Shown piece after piece: positions 16,852 through 29,100 of a stretch of 64,000 bases of DNA. Source of the DNA: Diphasiastrum complanatum (Eukaryota; Streptophyta; Lycopodiopsida; Lycopodiales; Lycopodiaceae); contig CM055095.1 in the NCBI GenBank assembly GCA_029204225.1, forward strand, positions 38,154,597-38,218,596, in the 5' to 3' direction. The notes beneath the pieces are model-generated. The model saw only the letters and a program-made list of their open reading frames with translations, did not search any database and was not told the origin of the DNA. The position numbers were made by a program, and so were the translations under genes. Position 1 is the first letter of the stretch, and each line of letters starts with the position of its first letter.

Positions 16852-18489
16852 TGGATTTGCTTAACTCTTACTTACCATCTATTCCGTTTTTCATAAGCAC
16901 TTTCTCACTTGGTTATACATTGACACTTGGAACAGGGTAGTTGTTCAAGTCGTATGCAGCTACAGCACATTACCTTTGTATGCTTTGGTGACCCAGGTTC
17001 TTTTCAACCATCTATTGTATTTCAGAAATTGCTTTGTGTTACACATTGAAATGTTTGTGAAACACTCCAATGTGGACACTCCAATGTGATGATTGTTGCT
17101 AGTTTTCATTTGGAGGGGTCTTTGCCTAGTTACTTAGGGCATGTAGCTTGTCATGATGTACATTATCACTCTAATCCTTGATTTTTGGCATGATAAGGAA
17201 GTAAAGTGTAGCACCCAAAGCGAAGGTTTTTTTTGTTTTTGAGAGTAAGTGAATTGCAGCTTTCTTGCATATGTTTAGTGTTTAAGAAGATTCTTAATCA
17301 TATAGTGTGTGAGGCAGCCTATGATTGTAATTTGTTATGTTAATGTGTAGCAAGCAGCCAAGCACATAGTAGTAGACCATGTTGTAATCCAGGCCTGTGT
17401 TTTTATTGTCGCTTTGGTCCCCCAAAGCAATGAGCTAATGAGTACAATCTTGCTTGAGCACTTCATATTTAGATGAAGAAACTATTTGGATTCTTTGGAG
17501 TACGAGTGGTTGTTTGAAAAGAAAAGCATTGAATCGATACCATATTGTAATATTTTCTCATATGTCCATGTGCGTCTTAATGGAATCCAACTTTAGACCC
17601 TTTGCATACATTGCAGCATGCTACTATAAGGCACAATAGGATAAAAGAAAATAAAGGAAACTACTTCAACAATCAAGACTCAAAGTACACTAAATGATAC
17701 GGATTGCATGTCCAGGAATTGGATTATGTGATGCTCAGTTGTGCTTTGATGCTCAGTGGTGTGTGTGCCTATTCTTGGCGGAAGCGCACTACACTATGCA
17801 TTCAATTGCAGGACCTAGATATGCGGCTATCAATCACAAGCATTGCAGCAATCAATCAAACAAACAGATGTAGCGCAAGAATCACAGTTGGAAGAACATA
17901 ATGTATTTTATTTTCCTGTTGAGTGAGTTGGCAGTGTCTCGTGCGTTGGTGGCCTGACGCTCCTCTTACACTTCTGTATCTGCTTCTTGCAGATCTCTAT
18001 CTCTTCTACATCGTCATGCGTGCTATTGAATTCTAACCTATACTTATGTCCCACCAGGTGAGATTACAAGATAGATTAACTGATCATTACAAGAAAGGTT
18101 TATGCTAAATCATTGGCTAACTATGTCTCTCTCGCAACATCACTCTAACGGCTGAGCGTGACTGTTTAAAGTTTTATGCCCGACGAGCTATGGTCTCGAT
18201 AGTTCGACTTGCCTGACTATTCGTTCTGCTCGACATCTATTTCTTCAGCTTTTGGTTGGGTGTCCGACAATTCGGTGTCGACGACTGCCGATATGTCGGC
18301 CCCTTCGGGGAATGTTGGAGAATGGTTGCATAAGTTCACCATCGCCAACACTCCCTCTTGAACGATGCAACCTTTTTGCTTATCCTATTCCAATCGATCT
18401 TCTGTGTTTTGTAAACAGTGGCTTGTCCAGTGGTTTGGTCAGCAGATCTGCAATGCTATCTTCTGATTTTATGTGTGGACATGTGTGTG

Positions 18490-18530
<41 letters not shown>

Positions 18531-20111
18531 GTATTACACTCAGCTCTCCTTTCAAGATCAGATCTCGAATGTGATGGTACTTTAGAGGTAGATGTTTGGT
18601 TTTTGAATGGAAAATTGGATCTTGGGCTAAGTATATCGCACTCTAAGAATCCATCTTCATGATGCATGGATCTCGATGCTGTATACCAATTGCTTCCAGC
18701 ATCATCTATAAGCATATCACCTCGTTCGCCACCTTGGATGCTGCCACGTACTCGGCTTCGCATGAGGATTGAGCCACGAGTGTCTGCTTCTTGTAGGTCC
18801 AACTTATCGCTGCTCCGCATGCTATCGAACAACCACCTGTTACGGACTTGTTGTCGTCTTCGCAGCTCCCAACTTGCATCACTGTAGTGTTGCAGCGTAA
18901 ATTCTTCTTTTGCCTTGTAGATCAGTCCCAAATTCTGGGTGCATCTTAGATATTGCAGTATTCGTTTTGCCATCAGCCAATGTTGCATGCCAGGATTGGA
19001 AATATTGTTAAAATCACAAACTTCTTTTCTATTCTTTTTATGTAGACATTACAGTCTGGTTGTGTAGGAGTGAAGCCTAGAGACTTCAGAGCTTCTTGTA
19101 CCAAGCTCATGATGCCTGCTTGAGACCATGGATACATCGATGTAGCCGACAGACGTAGTTTCAATTGTTCGGGTCTTCGTATCCTTCAGGCTGCTTCATG
19201 GAGATTTCTTCATCTAGGTCTCCGTGGAGAAAGACTGTCTTCACATCAATTTGGTGTACTTCTAGATCATATTTTGTAGCATAGGCGAGGAGTAGTCGAC
19301 CGACATTCCATCTAATTTCAGCTTCCTTTTGTATACCCATTTGCAGTCGACCTTTTTCTTTCCTTCAGGAAGTGGTTCAAGTGTCCACGTCTGATTCTGC
19401 TTCATTGATTCGATCTCCTCCGACATTGCTTGCTTCCAAAATTCTCCTTCTAGTCTCTGGATAGCTTCTAGATATGTCATCGGTTCTTCAGTGAAGCTGT
19501 AGTATTTGACATTTGTTTCTTGACTCCACTGAAGATTGTCGATGTATTGGTCAGGGGGTCTTCTTATTCTTGTCGACCTTCTTGGTCCGATTTGTCGCTG
19601 TTGGTGTGTGTGTTCTTCGATTTCTTCGGCAGGTTGGTCTTCTGCTTCCTGCTCTGGTTTGTGGCTCGACATTCTGATTCGATCTCTGGCCTCGATCTCC
19701 CTCTTCAGTCCGCAGTCTTGTGAAGATTTCATGGCCTTCTGATTCTTTCATTCTAGGAAACGTCGATTCGTGGAACTTCACGTCTCTGCTCATCACCACC
19801 TTCTTCGAGGTTGGATTGTGGAGTTGGTAGATCTGTGACCCGTTCGAATATCCGACCATGACTGTCTGCTCTGACTTTTCGTCGAGTTTGCTTCTTTTCT
19901 CTTTTGGTATGTGATGTATGCTGCAACACTCGTATGTACGACAGATCGGGGCTTTTCACCTGTCCATATTTCCTTTTGTTAAACATTGCTTTTGGATATT
20001 TACTAGCTATTTTTTTCATGTTCTCTAGTTCTATGTCGATTTAAATTTTTTCTATAGTTGGATCATAATTGAGGCAAACTTTATTGTTTCTCTTTTATTT
20101 ATTTACTCTAC

Positions 20112-20181
<70 letters not shown>

Positions 20182-23100
20182 ATATGGAGCCACCAACAGA
20201 GAGATCATAGGCACCGTCATCCTCAAGCCCACCTACTATCAAACAAGCTAGCAAGCCTGATGCCAAGGACAAGACACTTTTGGCTCTCTTACCAGAACAT
20301 GGGTAAAGAGAAACTCTTCAACACCATTTCTCATTCAAGAAAGAATAAGTGCTTTAAGTTACAATGCCAAAAGTGACAACTTGTGTTCCTCCTACATGGA
20401 GAAGGGACACCTATCAAAAGACTGTTCAAGATGACACAAGAAGTCAGAAGGCTAATCTTTCAAGGACCCAAGAAGTTTTTGTTTTTCTGTATTGATCTAT
20501 CCTTCATCGATGATGTAATTTATAAGAACTATTGTTAAAAGGCATCGATTGGGCCTCACAACTTCATTGGTGTGAATGGATTCGTAGAGGACCAAGCTGT
20601 TAATGTCCTTTTCAACAATGTATCTTCTCGTCATTTTATTAACTCAAAATTAGTGCACAAGGTCGCCACCATGCCAAGTGATTACAAGTATGTGGTCAAG
20701 ATGGTCACATGTGAGGATGAACAATCTGGGATTGTTCCTCAACCGTCGTTGAGGATTTAGAGCTATCTATAACTTTCCACATAGTGAATCTTGATAAGGT
20801 ATATTTAATTCTTGGTAAATAATGGATTTATTCTAAAAATGAGTCATTATGGAAAGACTATGTGACACATAGTTTGACAATCTGGCATAATGGCCCATTG
20901 TTAGAATTGAAAGGCGATGTGAATATACCTGAAGTACCTTATGTATCTACTCATGAAGTTAATTAGTGCTTAAATAGGTCTAAGTATCAAGCTTATCATT
21001 TTTAGAAAGATGTATTCTATGTGAATGATTTTGCTACTCAAGATTTTTAGTATTGATGTAACACGATTGCCTAGAATTGTACCTGTTACAACTTTTACTC
21101 CCTGTCCCGGTTGTCTATTAGTTTTTACTTACAAATGTACTTCTTGTAAATACAGAAATGGCTGAGTCACCGGCCTGTGGTGACCTTTGTAACAGAAATG
21201 TAAATACAATTGTTAATTAAGTTTCTGAGCCTCAGAGTCACATGTTGCTACGGTATAAGGTACTGGGTCATTAATTAGGAGTGGCTGGACTGACCACCTA
21301 TTTAGTAGGAGAGGGTTGACTGGTCAACTAACACTTGGACACTTGGTCCAGTGAATGAGTGACGCATGTCGACCTACGTGTTTGCATATGTGGTAGAGTA
21401 CTGCCGAGTGGCGAGTGTCGACTGTGCATGGAATTGCCCATGTGTCAACGATAGGAAGGGTCAGGGTTTAGGGGTGCTTGAGGTTCATGGATAATAGAGC
21501 CTAGAGAGAGGCATTCCTCATCGTGATCTATGCAGCAAAGGCTGGGAGGAGACGACGCAGTTAGCTCCACTGTGTGTTAGTGTTGATGCTATGTGCTTAC
21601 AAGGAATCAAATAGGTTGGAAATTTGTGGCGGTCAGTGCATGTTTGGATAGGTCTCAGTTAGGAGTTGAGGGAGAGCCTGACAATACCTTATAGTGATCC
21701 TCACATAGAAGATCCTTTTGTGGGTAGGCTTTTTAGGAGAATTAGGCAGGAATTAAGTGATGTATTGGGGGAGTAGACCACCATATAGAATGTTTCCATA
21801 ATGAGCCCAAAGGAATTGCTAGGGAATTTCAAGATTATTCACATATATCCTCTTGAGTTGTTCATGTACTTTTAGTCGACAAGAAAGATGGGGGTTTACT
21901 CCTCCATGTGGACTATAAAAAGTTAAGTGAAATAACAATAAAAAAATCATTATCCCTTAGCTAGGATGGATGATTTAATGGATCGTCTAAGTGGTGCTAG
22001 GTATTCCACCAAGATAGACCTCAAATCAGGATACCATCAGTTAAGAGTAAAAGATGAGGACACATTGAAAAAACAAGTTCTTGTACGACATTCGTTCACT
22101 GTGATTTGGTTTTACCCTTGGTCTCACAAATGCCCTCACAACTTTTTAGTAAGTCTATTGTGGTTTTTCTTCATGAAATTCTCATTATAGCCAGTCTCTT
22201 GAAGAGCATGAAGAGCACCTTTGTACTGTCTTAAGTATTTGAAGACGTAAAAACTCTATGCTAAGGAGTTGAAATTTGAGTTTTTTCAATTAAAACTCAA
22301 ATGTCTAGGCCACACTATCTAATTTTGATATTGAGATCGATAATGATAAGGTTCATAAGGTACAAGAGTGGGCCATTCAAAAACGATTCGAAGTGAAATC
22401 TTTTCTAGGCTTCACAGATTTCTTTCACCAGTTCATTAAGGACTATGCCTAGTTGTCATTGCCCTCGACGAATGTTCTAAAGGGAGTGAACAAGACTAGC
22501 AACCGTAGAGAAATTCGTGCGCTAGTATACTGGTCCAATTATTTGAATGAAAGCTTTGAGGCTTTGAAATATTGTGTGTCTATTGGGCTTGTTGTACACA
22601 TAGTCGATCCGAACAAATTGGAATTTGTTCAAAACAAAGGGTCATGTTGAGGCATATGTTCAAAGGTGTAAACAATGCCAAGTACATAAAGAGAAAAGAC
22701 TCAAATCAGTTAATTTGCTACATTTGTTGGGAATTCTTAGAAATATATTGCAAAGGATTTCGATAGATTTTGTGATTGGATTTCCTAGAACTAGGAAGGA
22801 TTGTGATGCCATTTGGATAGATGACTAGCTAACCAAGATGGCACAATTTATTCCGACAAGTTGCTTCAAATCTTGCTCAACTTTTTGGTGAAGAGTTATT
22901 CAGGTTATTTGGTTTGCCGAAGGATATTGCTGGCAATTGTGATTCCAAGTTCACCAACAACTTTTGGCAATCGATCTTCGAAGACTAAAAACGACTATGA
23001 GTCTAGCATCTACTGACTACCCTAAATCTGATGCACAGACCAAACGTACCAACTAGTCGACGGAGGATCTTCTCTGAGCACTCTGAGCACCTTTTTGCAC

Positions 23101-26100
23101 TAAATTTAGTCCTTTCATATTGATAATTGGCTTTTAGCCTCATTCTCCAGTACCTGTCGGGACTCAAAGGTCTCAAGGTGCAAGCTACAACTAATTTCTT
23201 GCAAGATAAGTAAGAAATGTTGCAAGTGACTAAGAAAAGCATTAGATTTGACTCAAGCGTGAGCCCAATTCTATGCTAATCGAACTCACTCACCTCAATA
23301 GTTTGAATTCAGAGATTGAATGTATCTCAGAATCCCAAATGATTCACTACATAGAGGAAAATGTCCAAAGTTGTCTCCAAGGTTTCGCAGTTCTTACGAG
23401 ATTGTAAAGAAACTTAATTGGTTTGTGGGTTGACTAGATCTTTTGTAGGGAATTAAAGCTCATATTGTATTCTTTGTTAGTTGCTTAGAGGAGCAATTGG
23501 GTGGAAACCTTATCCTAAAGAGTGAACTTGTTTAGTTGGAGGATTTGACAGCATTGATAACTGCAAAACTAGAGAAAGTCGTTGATACACAATGTCAATA
23601 GTTGAGAAAGAGTTTGGTTTTTGAACAAATGGTTCGTTGGAAAGGTAAGTTTGATGATGAAGACACCTGGAAGAAAGAAGTGAACTTGAGTCTAAGATAT
23701 AATGCGTTCCTCCCTTGAGAAAGAAGTTCTTAAGGGGGAGGGAGTGTTATGTACCATAACAGGTATGCCCTAAGGTTACAAACTTAGTAAGAGGTGGAAC
23801 GACTCAGGTGATGACCTTTGTAAGAGATGGAACAATGATCCGGCGTTGTTGACATGTTTAGTGCCACATGTCAACACCTCATAAGAACAAAGTGAGGTTG
23901 GGGATTCTTTATGAGTGGGTGTTGATGGTATGGGATGCCATGGATTTGAAGCAAAGATTTTGGACCATTCCAAGGTGACCATTTAAACCTTCAAACTTGG
24001 GGCTAGAGCAAGATGGATCCTATTGTTGGATGCTGAGTCTCAAATCCAAATTATGGTTTGTAGTTGTCAAGATTTTGGATCAGATGGGGCATAAAAAAAT
24101 TGCATAGGAAACCTAAACCTTTTTATGCTGCTGAAACAAGGCAACTGTGGAGGACATCCATGTGATACCCAATAAAAATGTATAAGATCTTGGCCCCTTA
24201 ATCTGTTTGGAAAATGGTTCACAAAGGTACTTCAGCTCTGAAGTCGTGTTGATGTATCCTCTTAGTGTTAGAGTCTATTAGTGATAAGAACATATGATTT
24301 CAATATATTCTGAGCTGTGTTGCTCTGATTTGAGCAATACATCTCTGTGGTTACTGTTCTCCACAAAATAAGACGGCCATCTTCATGAACAACATTAGAT
24401 TGTGTAACAAGAAGGGTGGATTGAAACGGATTGATAGATTATCAATCATTTGGTAATGAGTAGTGTGTGACATGAATTCCAAGAGGAAAATGTTAAAACA
24501 ATGTGAAAGGTAGAGGAGATGGCACAAGAAGAAACAAATCTCAAATAAGAAAAAACAACGCTTTTAAGAGCAGTTTTGATGCAATGATTCTTGCTTCTGG
24601 GTTTTCAAACTTGTTATGAAACTTATGGAAGATGGTGATGTAATGATGTTGCTGGATCACTTGTTGGAGGATTGTTGTTCTTTATGCAAAGATCCTTATG
24701 TGGTCCCAAAGATCTTGTGGATCAGAGCTAGGCAAGTGCAGTAACAGACTCAAATTTACTAGGCAGAGATAAAATGAGGGGAAAGTTGTAATAAATGGTA
24801 TGAGAAGACAATCTGAAAGGAAAGACAGTGACTGTTTCTCAGAAATGAGAGTTTTGAACATCTAGTAGTTTATCGGTTGTGAAAGTACAGAACCAGTAGA
24901 TTCCTCTTAACAAGACCATCCTCGATGGTATACTTAAGATAAGTGCAAGCAAAGGGAATAGATCCCTTTGATGCCTACCTTGAATATAAAAATTTGGTTG
25001 AAAACTAGAAAAGATTGCGATTTGTTGGAACGCTCCATGGTCATTAGTTGCTGTAGAAATGCAAGTTATAAAGAGTCTAGGGATGAGTTTGTCGTACCAA
25101 AAATTAATGCTAGACAAACATGACAATTCGTTGTCATAGTGAAAACTAGATGAATTCTACCAGAACGGAAAAAGATTGATTTGATATTTTTTCTATCCCC
25201 GAATCACATGAACTAGGTTGCAAAGACATATAGAGCCTTGCAAAATGAAGAAAAAGGATCATGTAAGAAATAGAAGTAAAAAACCTTGCAGGAGGAATAC
25301 CTCTTCTAGCAAGCTAAAGACTACTTGATCTATTTTAAAAAAATTTGATGCTCTGATAATAAGAATCAGGCCTGTTATTGTGGTTGAGCTATCAATTGCC
25401 ATGGTGGCAGGCAAAGGTTTGTCTCCAGAAAAGCAGAACATCACAAGCATAGTTGCAGCGAATTGCAATTCGCTGTAGTGAATTGCTGACAGTCTAGGAA
25501 AAAAAAAATTCCTATATGTTCTGGTCGCAGCAGCCTCATTTCGCGCATCCAGTGAGAGGCAAAAAAATGCCTATTGCTAGCAAATGAAGGCGGATCTTCG
25601 CGTGTGAGGATTTGGCGTCGATCTATTCGTGTTCAGGAGGTAGTGCACACAGGCTTTACGAGATTAGGGTTGCGTATCAAGCGAAATCGAGATTTTTGGT
25701 AATTGTAGGCTTCATTTTGTCAATGTGTCTAGATTTAGCTTTAGGCAACAAAACCACTTGGTTTTTGGTTGTAGACAACCTTTTTCCATGTCCACAGTAA
25801 CATTAATTCCTATCACGTCAGTTTTAGTCGTTACGGCATGCCTAGCAAGATTTTTAATGCCGACCCTAATTCCATGTGTTTTTTGGCTGGTTTCATGAAG
25901 TAGCCTAGAAGCATATGATTGAGGTGATGTTTTAGCCTACACTGCGTTTCTACATGCCCATAGAGACCCCTATGCTGTTCGTTTCATCTGTATTCGTCCA
26001 CTGGAAGCTTCCAAACCCTAAACCCTAAATCTCATGTGTTTTTGCCCTCATTCTGATCTGATTTTGAGGCTTGCGATTCTAATGCATTTAGAGCTACACA

Positions 26101-29100
26101 TTGTTTTTTCATGCTTGCCAAAATGGTTGTGAGTTCGCTGTGATGAGTAATAGGCTGTTGGATGTTTTCAATTTGATTCCAACTATTAAACAATTTTTTT
26201 TAGGGTTTTCTTTGGATGCTTGCTTGTTGCGGTTGTTCTGGGCAATTCAATGCAGTACAATGCATATACAGATGTTTAGGGTTTTGGGCATTGCACCAAA
26301 CATCTGCTCGTTTGTTTCTTTTGCAGGACTGATCTCTTGCTGATACCATGTAGGTCACTGGTAGGGGCATTTGGGCTAAGGTTGAGCTCACAGAGGGGGA
26401 TGTGGCTACATTTAGAGGCTTAGGTACCCGCAGATGGAGATGCTTGCACTGTGGTGGGGTCTTCACTGGATCGCTTACCAGGCTCAGAGCTAACTTGCTA
26501 CGACTCAGAGGTCCAGACCGGGTGGGGGATGGGCATATCTGCCTGCCCTAGGATTTTTGATGAGGATGTGTAGAGGCTCATGGACATGTACGGGCCTGAT
26601 GGTACCTCCACCCAACCAGTCAGACCAATAGATAACTTTGTTCGAGGGTCAATATCAGTTGCAAGGCCTAGTATATAGGTGCAAGTGCAGGCACATTAGT
26701 GGCAAAACCTAGCACATGTGTAGGAGCAGGCACATCACGGGCAGAGGGTGGTTTGGGTCCAGTACACGGTCCAAGTTTAGCTCCAATTCTAGCCGCAGGA
26801 GTAGGACCTAGTTCAGTGGCAGGCCCGTCCCATCCACATCATCGTCAACAGCAAATGCACCATGTGCCACAACAGAATGTGCCAGAACGGGGGGTGAGGG
26901 GGTGGGGCAGATCCAGCAACTAACGCTCCACAGTCAAACACACCCACAGATCGCCCAACATCTACCACATCCACACCTGCTGCTAGACGACAAGCACCTC
27001 ATGTACAATAGAGGGTAGTTAGGCCCAGGTCACAGCAGACATTGGAGCGTTCTGAGTGGCAAAGAGAGTTGCATGCCCAGTGTACCAAACAGGTCGATTG
27101 GTACTTCTATGAGTGTGGCATTCCCTTTGCCATGCCCGACACCTGGGCTTTCACAGAGCTTATGAGGTTGGTTGCATCAGTGGATGCTAGTTGGAGGCCA
27201 CCAAGGAGAGATGCATTGCGAGGGAGCATGCTCCGCTAGGAGGAGCATTCCATTACATGGGAGATGAGCTCTATTCGCACAACATCGGAGAGGCATGTCC
27301 TACATCCTTAAACTTTTTGCATATGTTTCGTTTTGCAAGTATTTTATTTTATTTTTTGCATATGGCTGATAGATGTTTTGTGGTAGGTATGGATGCACGA
27401 TATTGAGTGATGGGTGGACCGACATTCGTCGGCGATATGTCATCAATATCTTGGTCTCTTGCCCACTCGGCACAATTTTCATGCGTGGCGTGGATGCCAC
27501 TCGGGGAGGGGGACCCATCACAACTGACTTTATCTACGAGGCAATCAAGGCTGTTATTGAGGACATTGGAGTGGAGCACGTGGTTCAAGTTGTCACAGAC
27601 AACACCACAAATTGTAGGCAGATGGGAGAGATTCTGACGAGAGAGCACCCTAGCATTGTGTGGACACCATGTGCTGCACATTGCGTAGACCTCCTCATCC
27701 ACGACCTCTGCGATCTTGCATGGATATGCAAGGTATAATTTTTTTTCGCTTGCTTTACCATCTTCTATGCTTCACATTTTGCTCTTAGCTCCTAACCCTC
27801 TTGTTGTTTCTCTAAACTTTTGGTTGTCGGTTTGTGTTGTAGATCAGTCTCAGGCCATGAGCGTGGTCAACTTTGTTGTTGGCTTTGTTCCGCACCTTCT
27901 CGCCATTGGACTTGAGGAAGCTAGCACCCACCTGCTTTGTCTACTAGTTCTTGGTCTTGGAGCAATTGTTGGCAGTACGAGACCATTTGCGGAGGATGGT
28001 TTCCAGTGATGAGTTCTAACCCTTCAGAGGTATTAGTGTAGATGCGTTGCATTTCCAGACCATCGTGTGTGGAGAGGATTTTTGGAGCCAGGCAGCAGAG
28101 CTTGTGGGGGTCCTATGACCCATTTTCTATGTGTTGCCGCTTGTAGACCGTGAGGGGTGCACTCTCGGTCTGATATACGAGTTCATGGACCTACACTGAG
28201 CATGTATGGCCCGGCCCAAGTATATGTCCACCTACCTTAGTCCTTTACTCGTATTTGTACTCAATGAGTTTGTAGGCCGTACTCAATGAAATCTGTGGAT
28301 TGACGCATGATGTCACGGTTGTCTTGCCAACAGGTCCGATGCCCAAGAACATAGGGCGACAGTTGGTGAGTTTTGAGGGGACCAGGGACCGTTTGATTGA
28401 GAACAATGTCGGCTGTGGGAGGATCAGCTAAGGCCTATGACGTGGTGGAGCATCCACGGGCACCGGTGACCTGTGACGATTGGCCGAGAGAGTCCTCTCA
28501 CAGGATTGTTCGGCATCCGCTTACGAGTGGAATTGGAGTACCTAGGCCTTGTACCACACGAGAAGAGAGCTATCGATAGCAGTGCAGGCAATTGGTGTTT
28601 GTAAACACCAACGGAGAGATGTTGAGATGCACACGCATAGTGGTTGCCAGGTTGATTGAGGTGAGTGACTGTATACTTTGATGTTCGAGCTATTTTTTGA
28701 CGCATTAGACTGCTTTTACTGTACTTGAATCGCAAGATACTCACTTGTCAACATTGTTTGTTTGTGGTTGCAGGTGAACCCTGACCCCTACTTGGTAGAC
28801 TCGCCAGCTGCTACTACTCGGGCACTACTTACCAGCTGGATGATGAGATATATAGAGAGATGTATAGGCATGCTAAGGCAGAGGCATGCGCTTTACGACG
28901 ACAAACGAGAGCAGCTAGGGGGCGGGAGAGAGCTGAAGAGGGGACGATGAGGGCTCATAGGGTGGAGAGGGGCTCGGGGCTGATTATCTAGAGGGTTTGG
29001 ATTGGGTAGAGGAGGAGGATACTGAGGGAGAGGAGGAGGATGAGAGGGGTGTAGGGGCATAGGGGGGATGACTTGGCCGATCTCTTGGTGGACCCAGACG

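Noticed and set aside
25440-25530. Left hAT end as an independent MITE
   Set aside because: The matching duplication and inverted end at 29541-29558 make it one terminus of the 4.1-kb hAT element.
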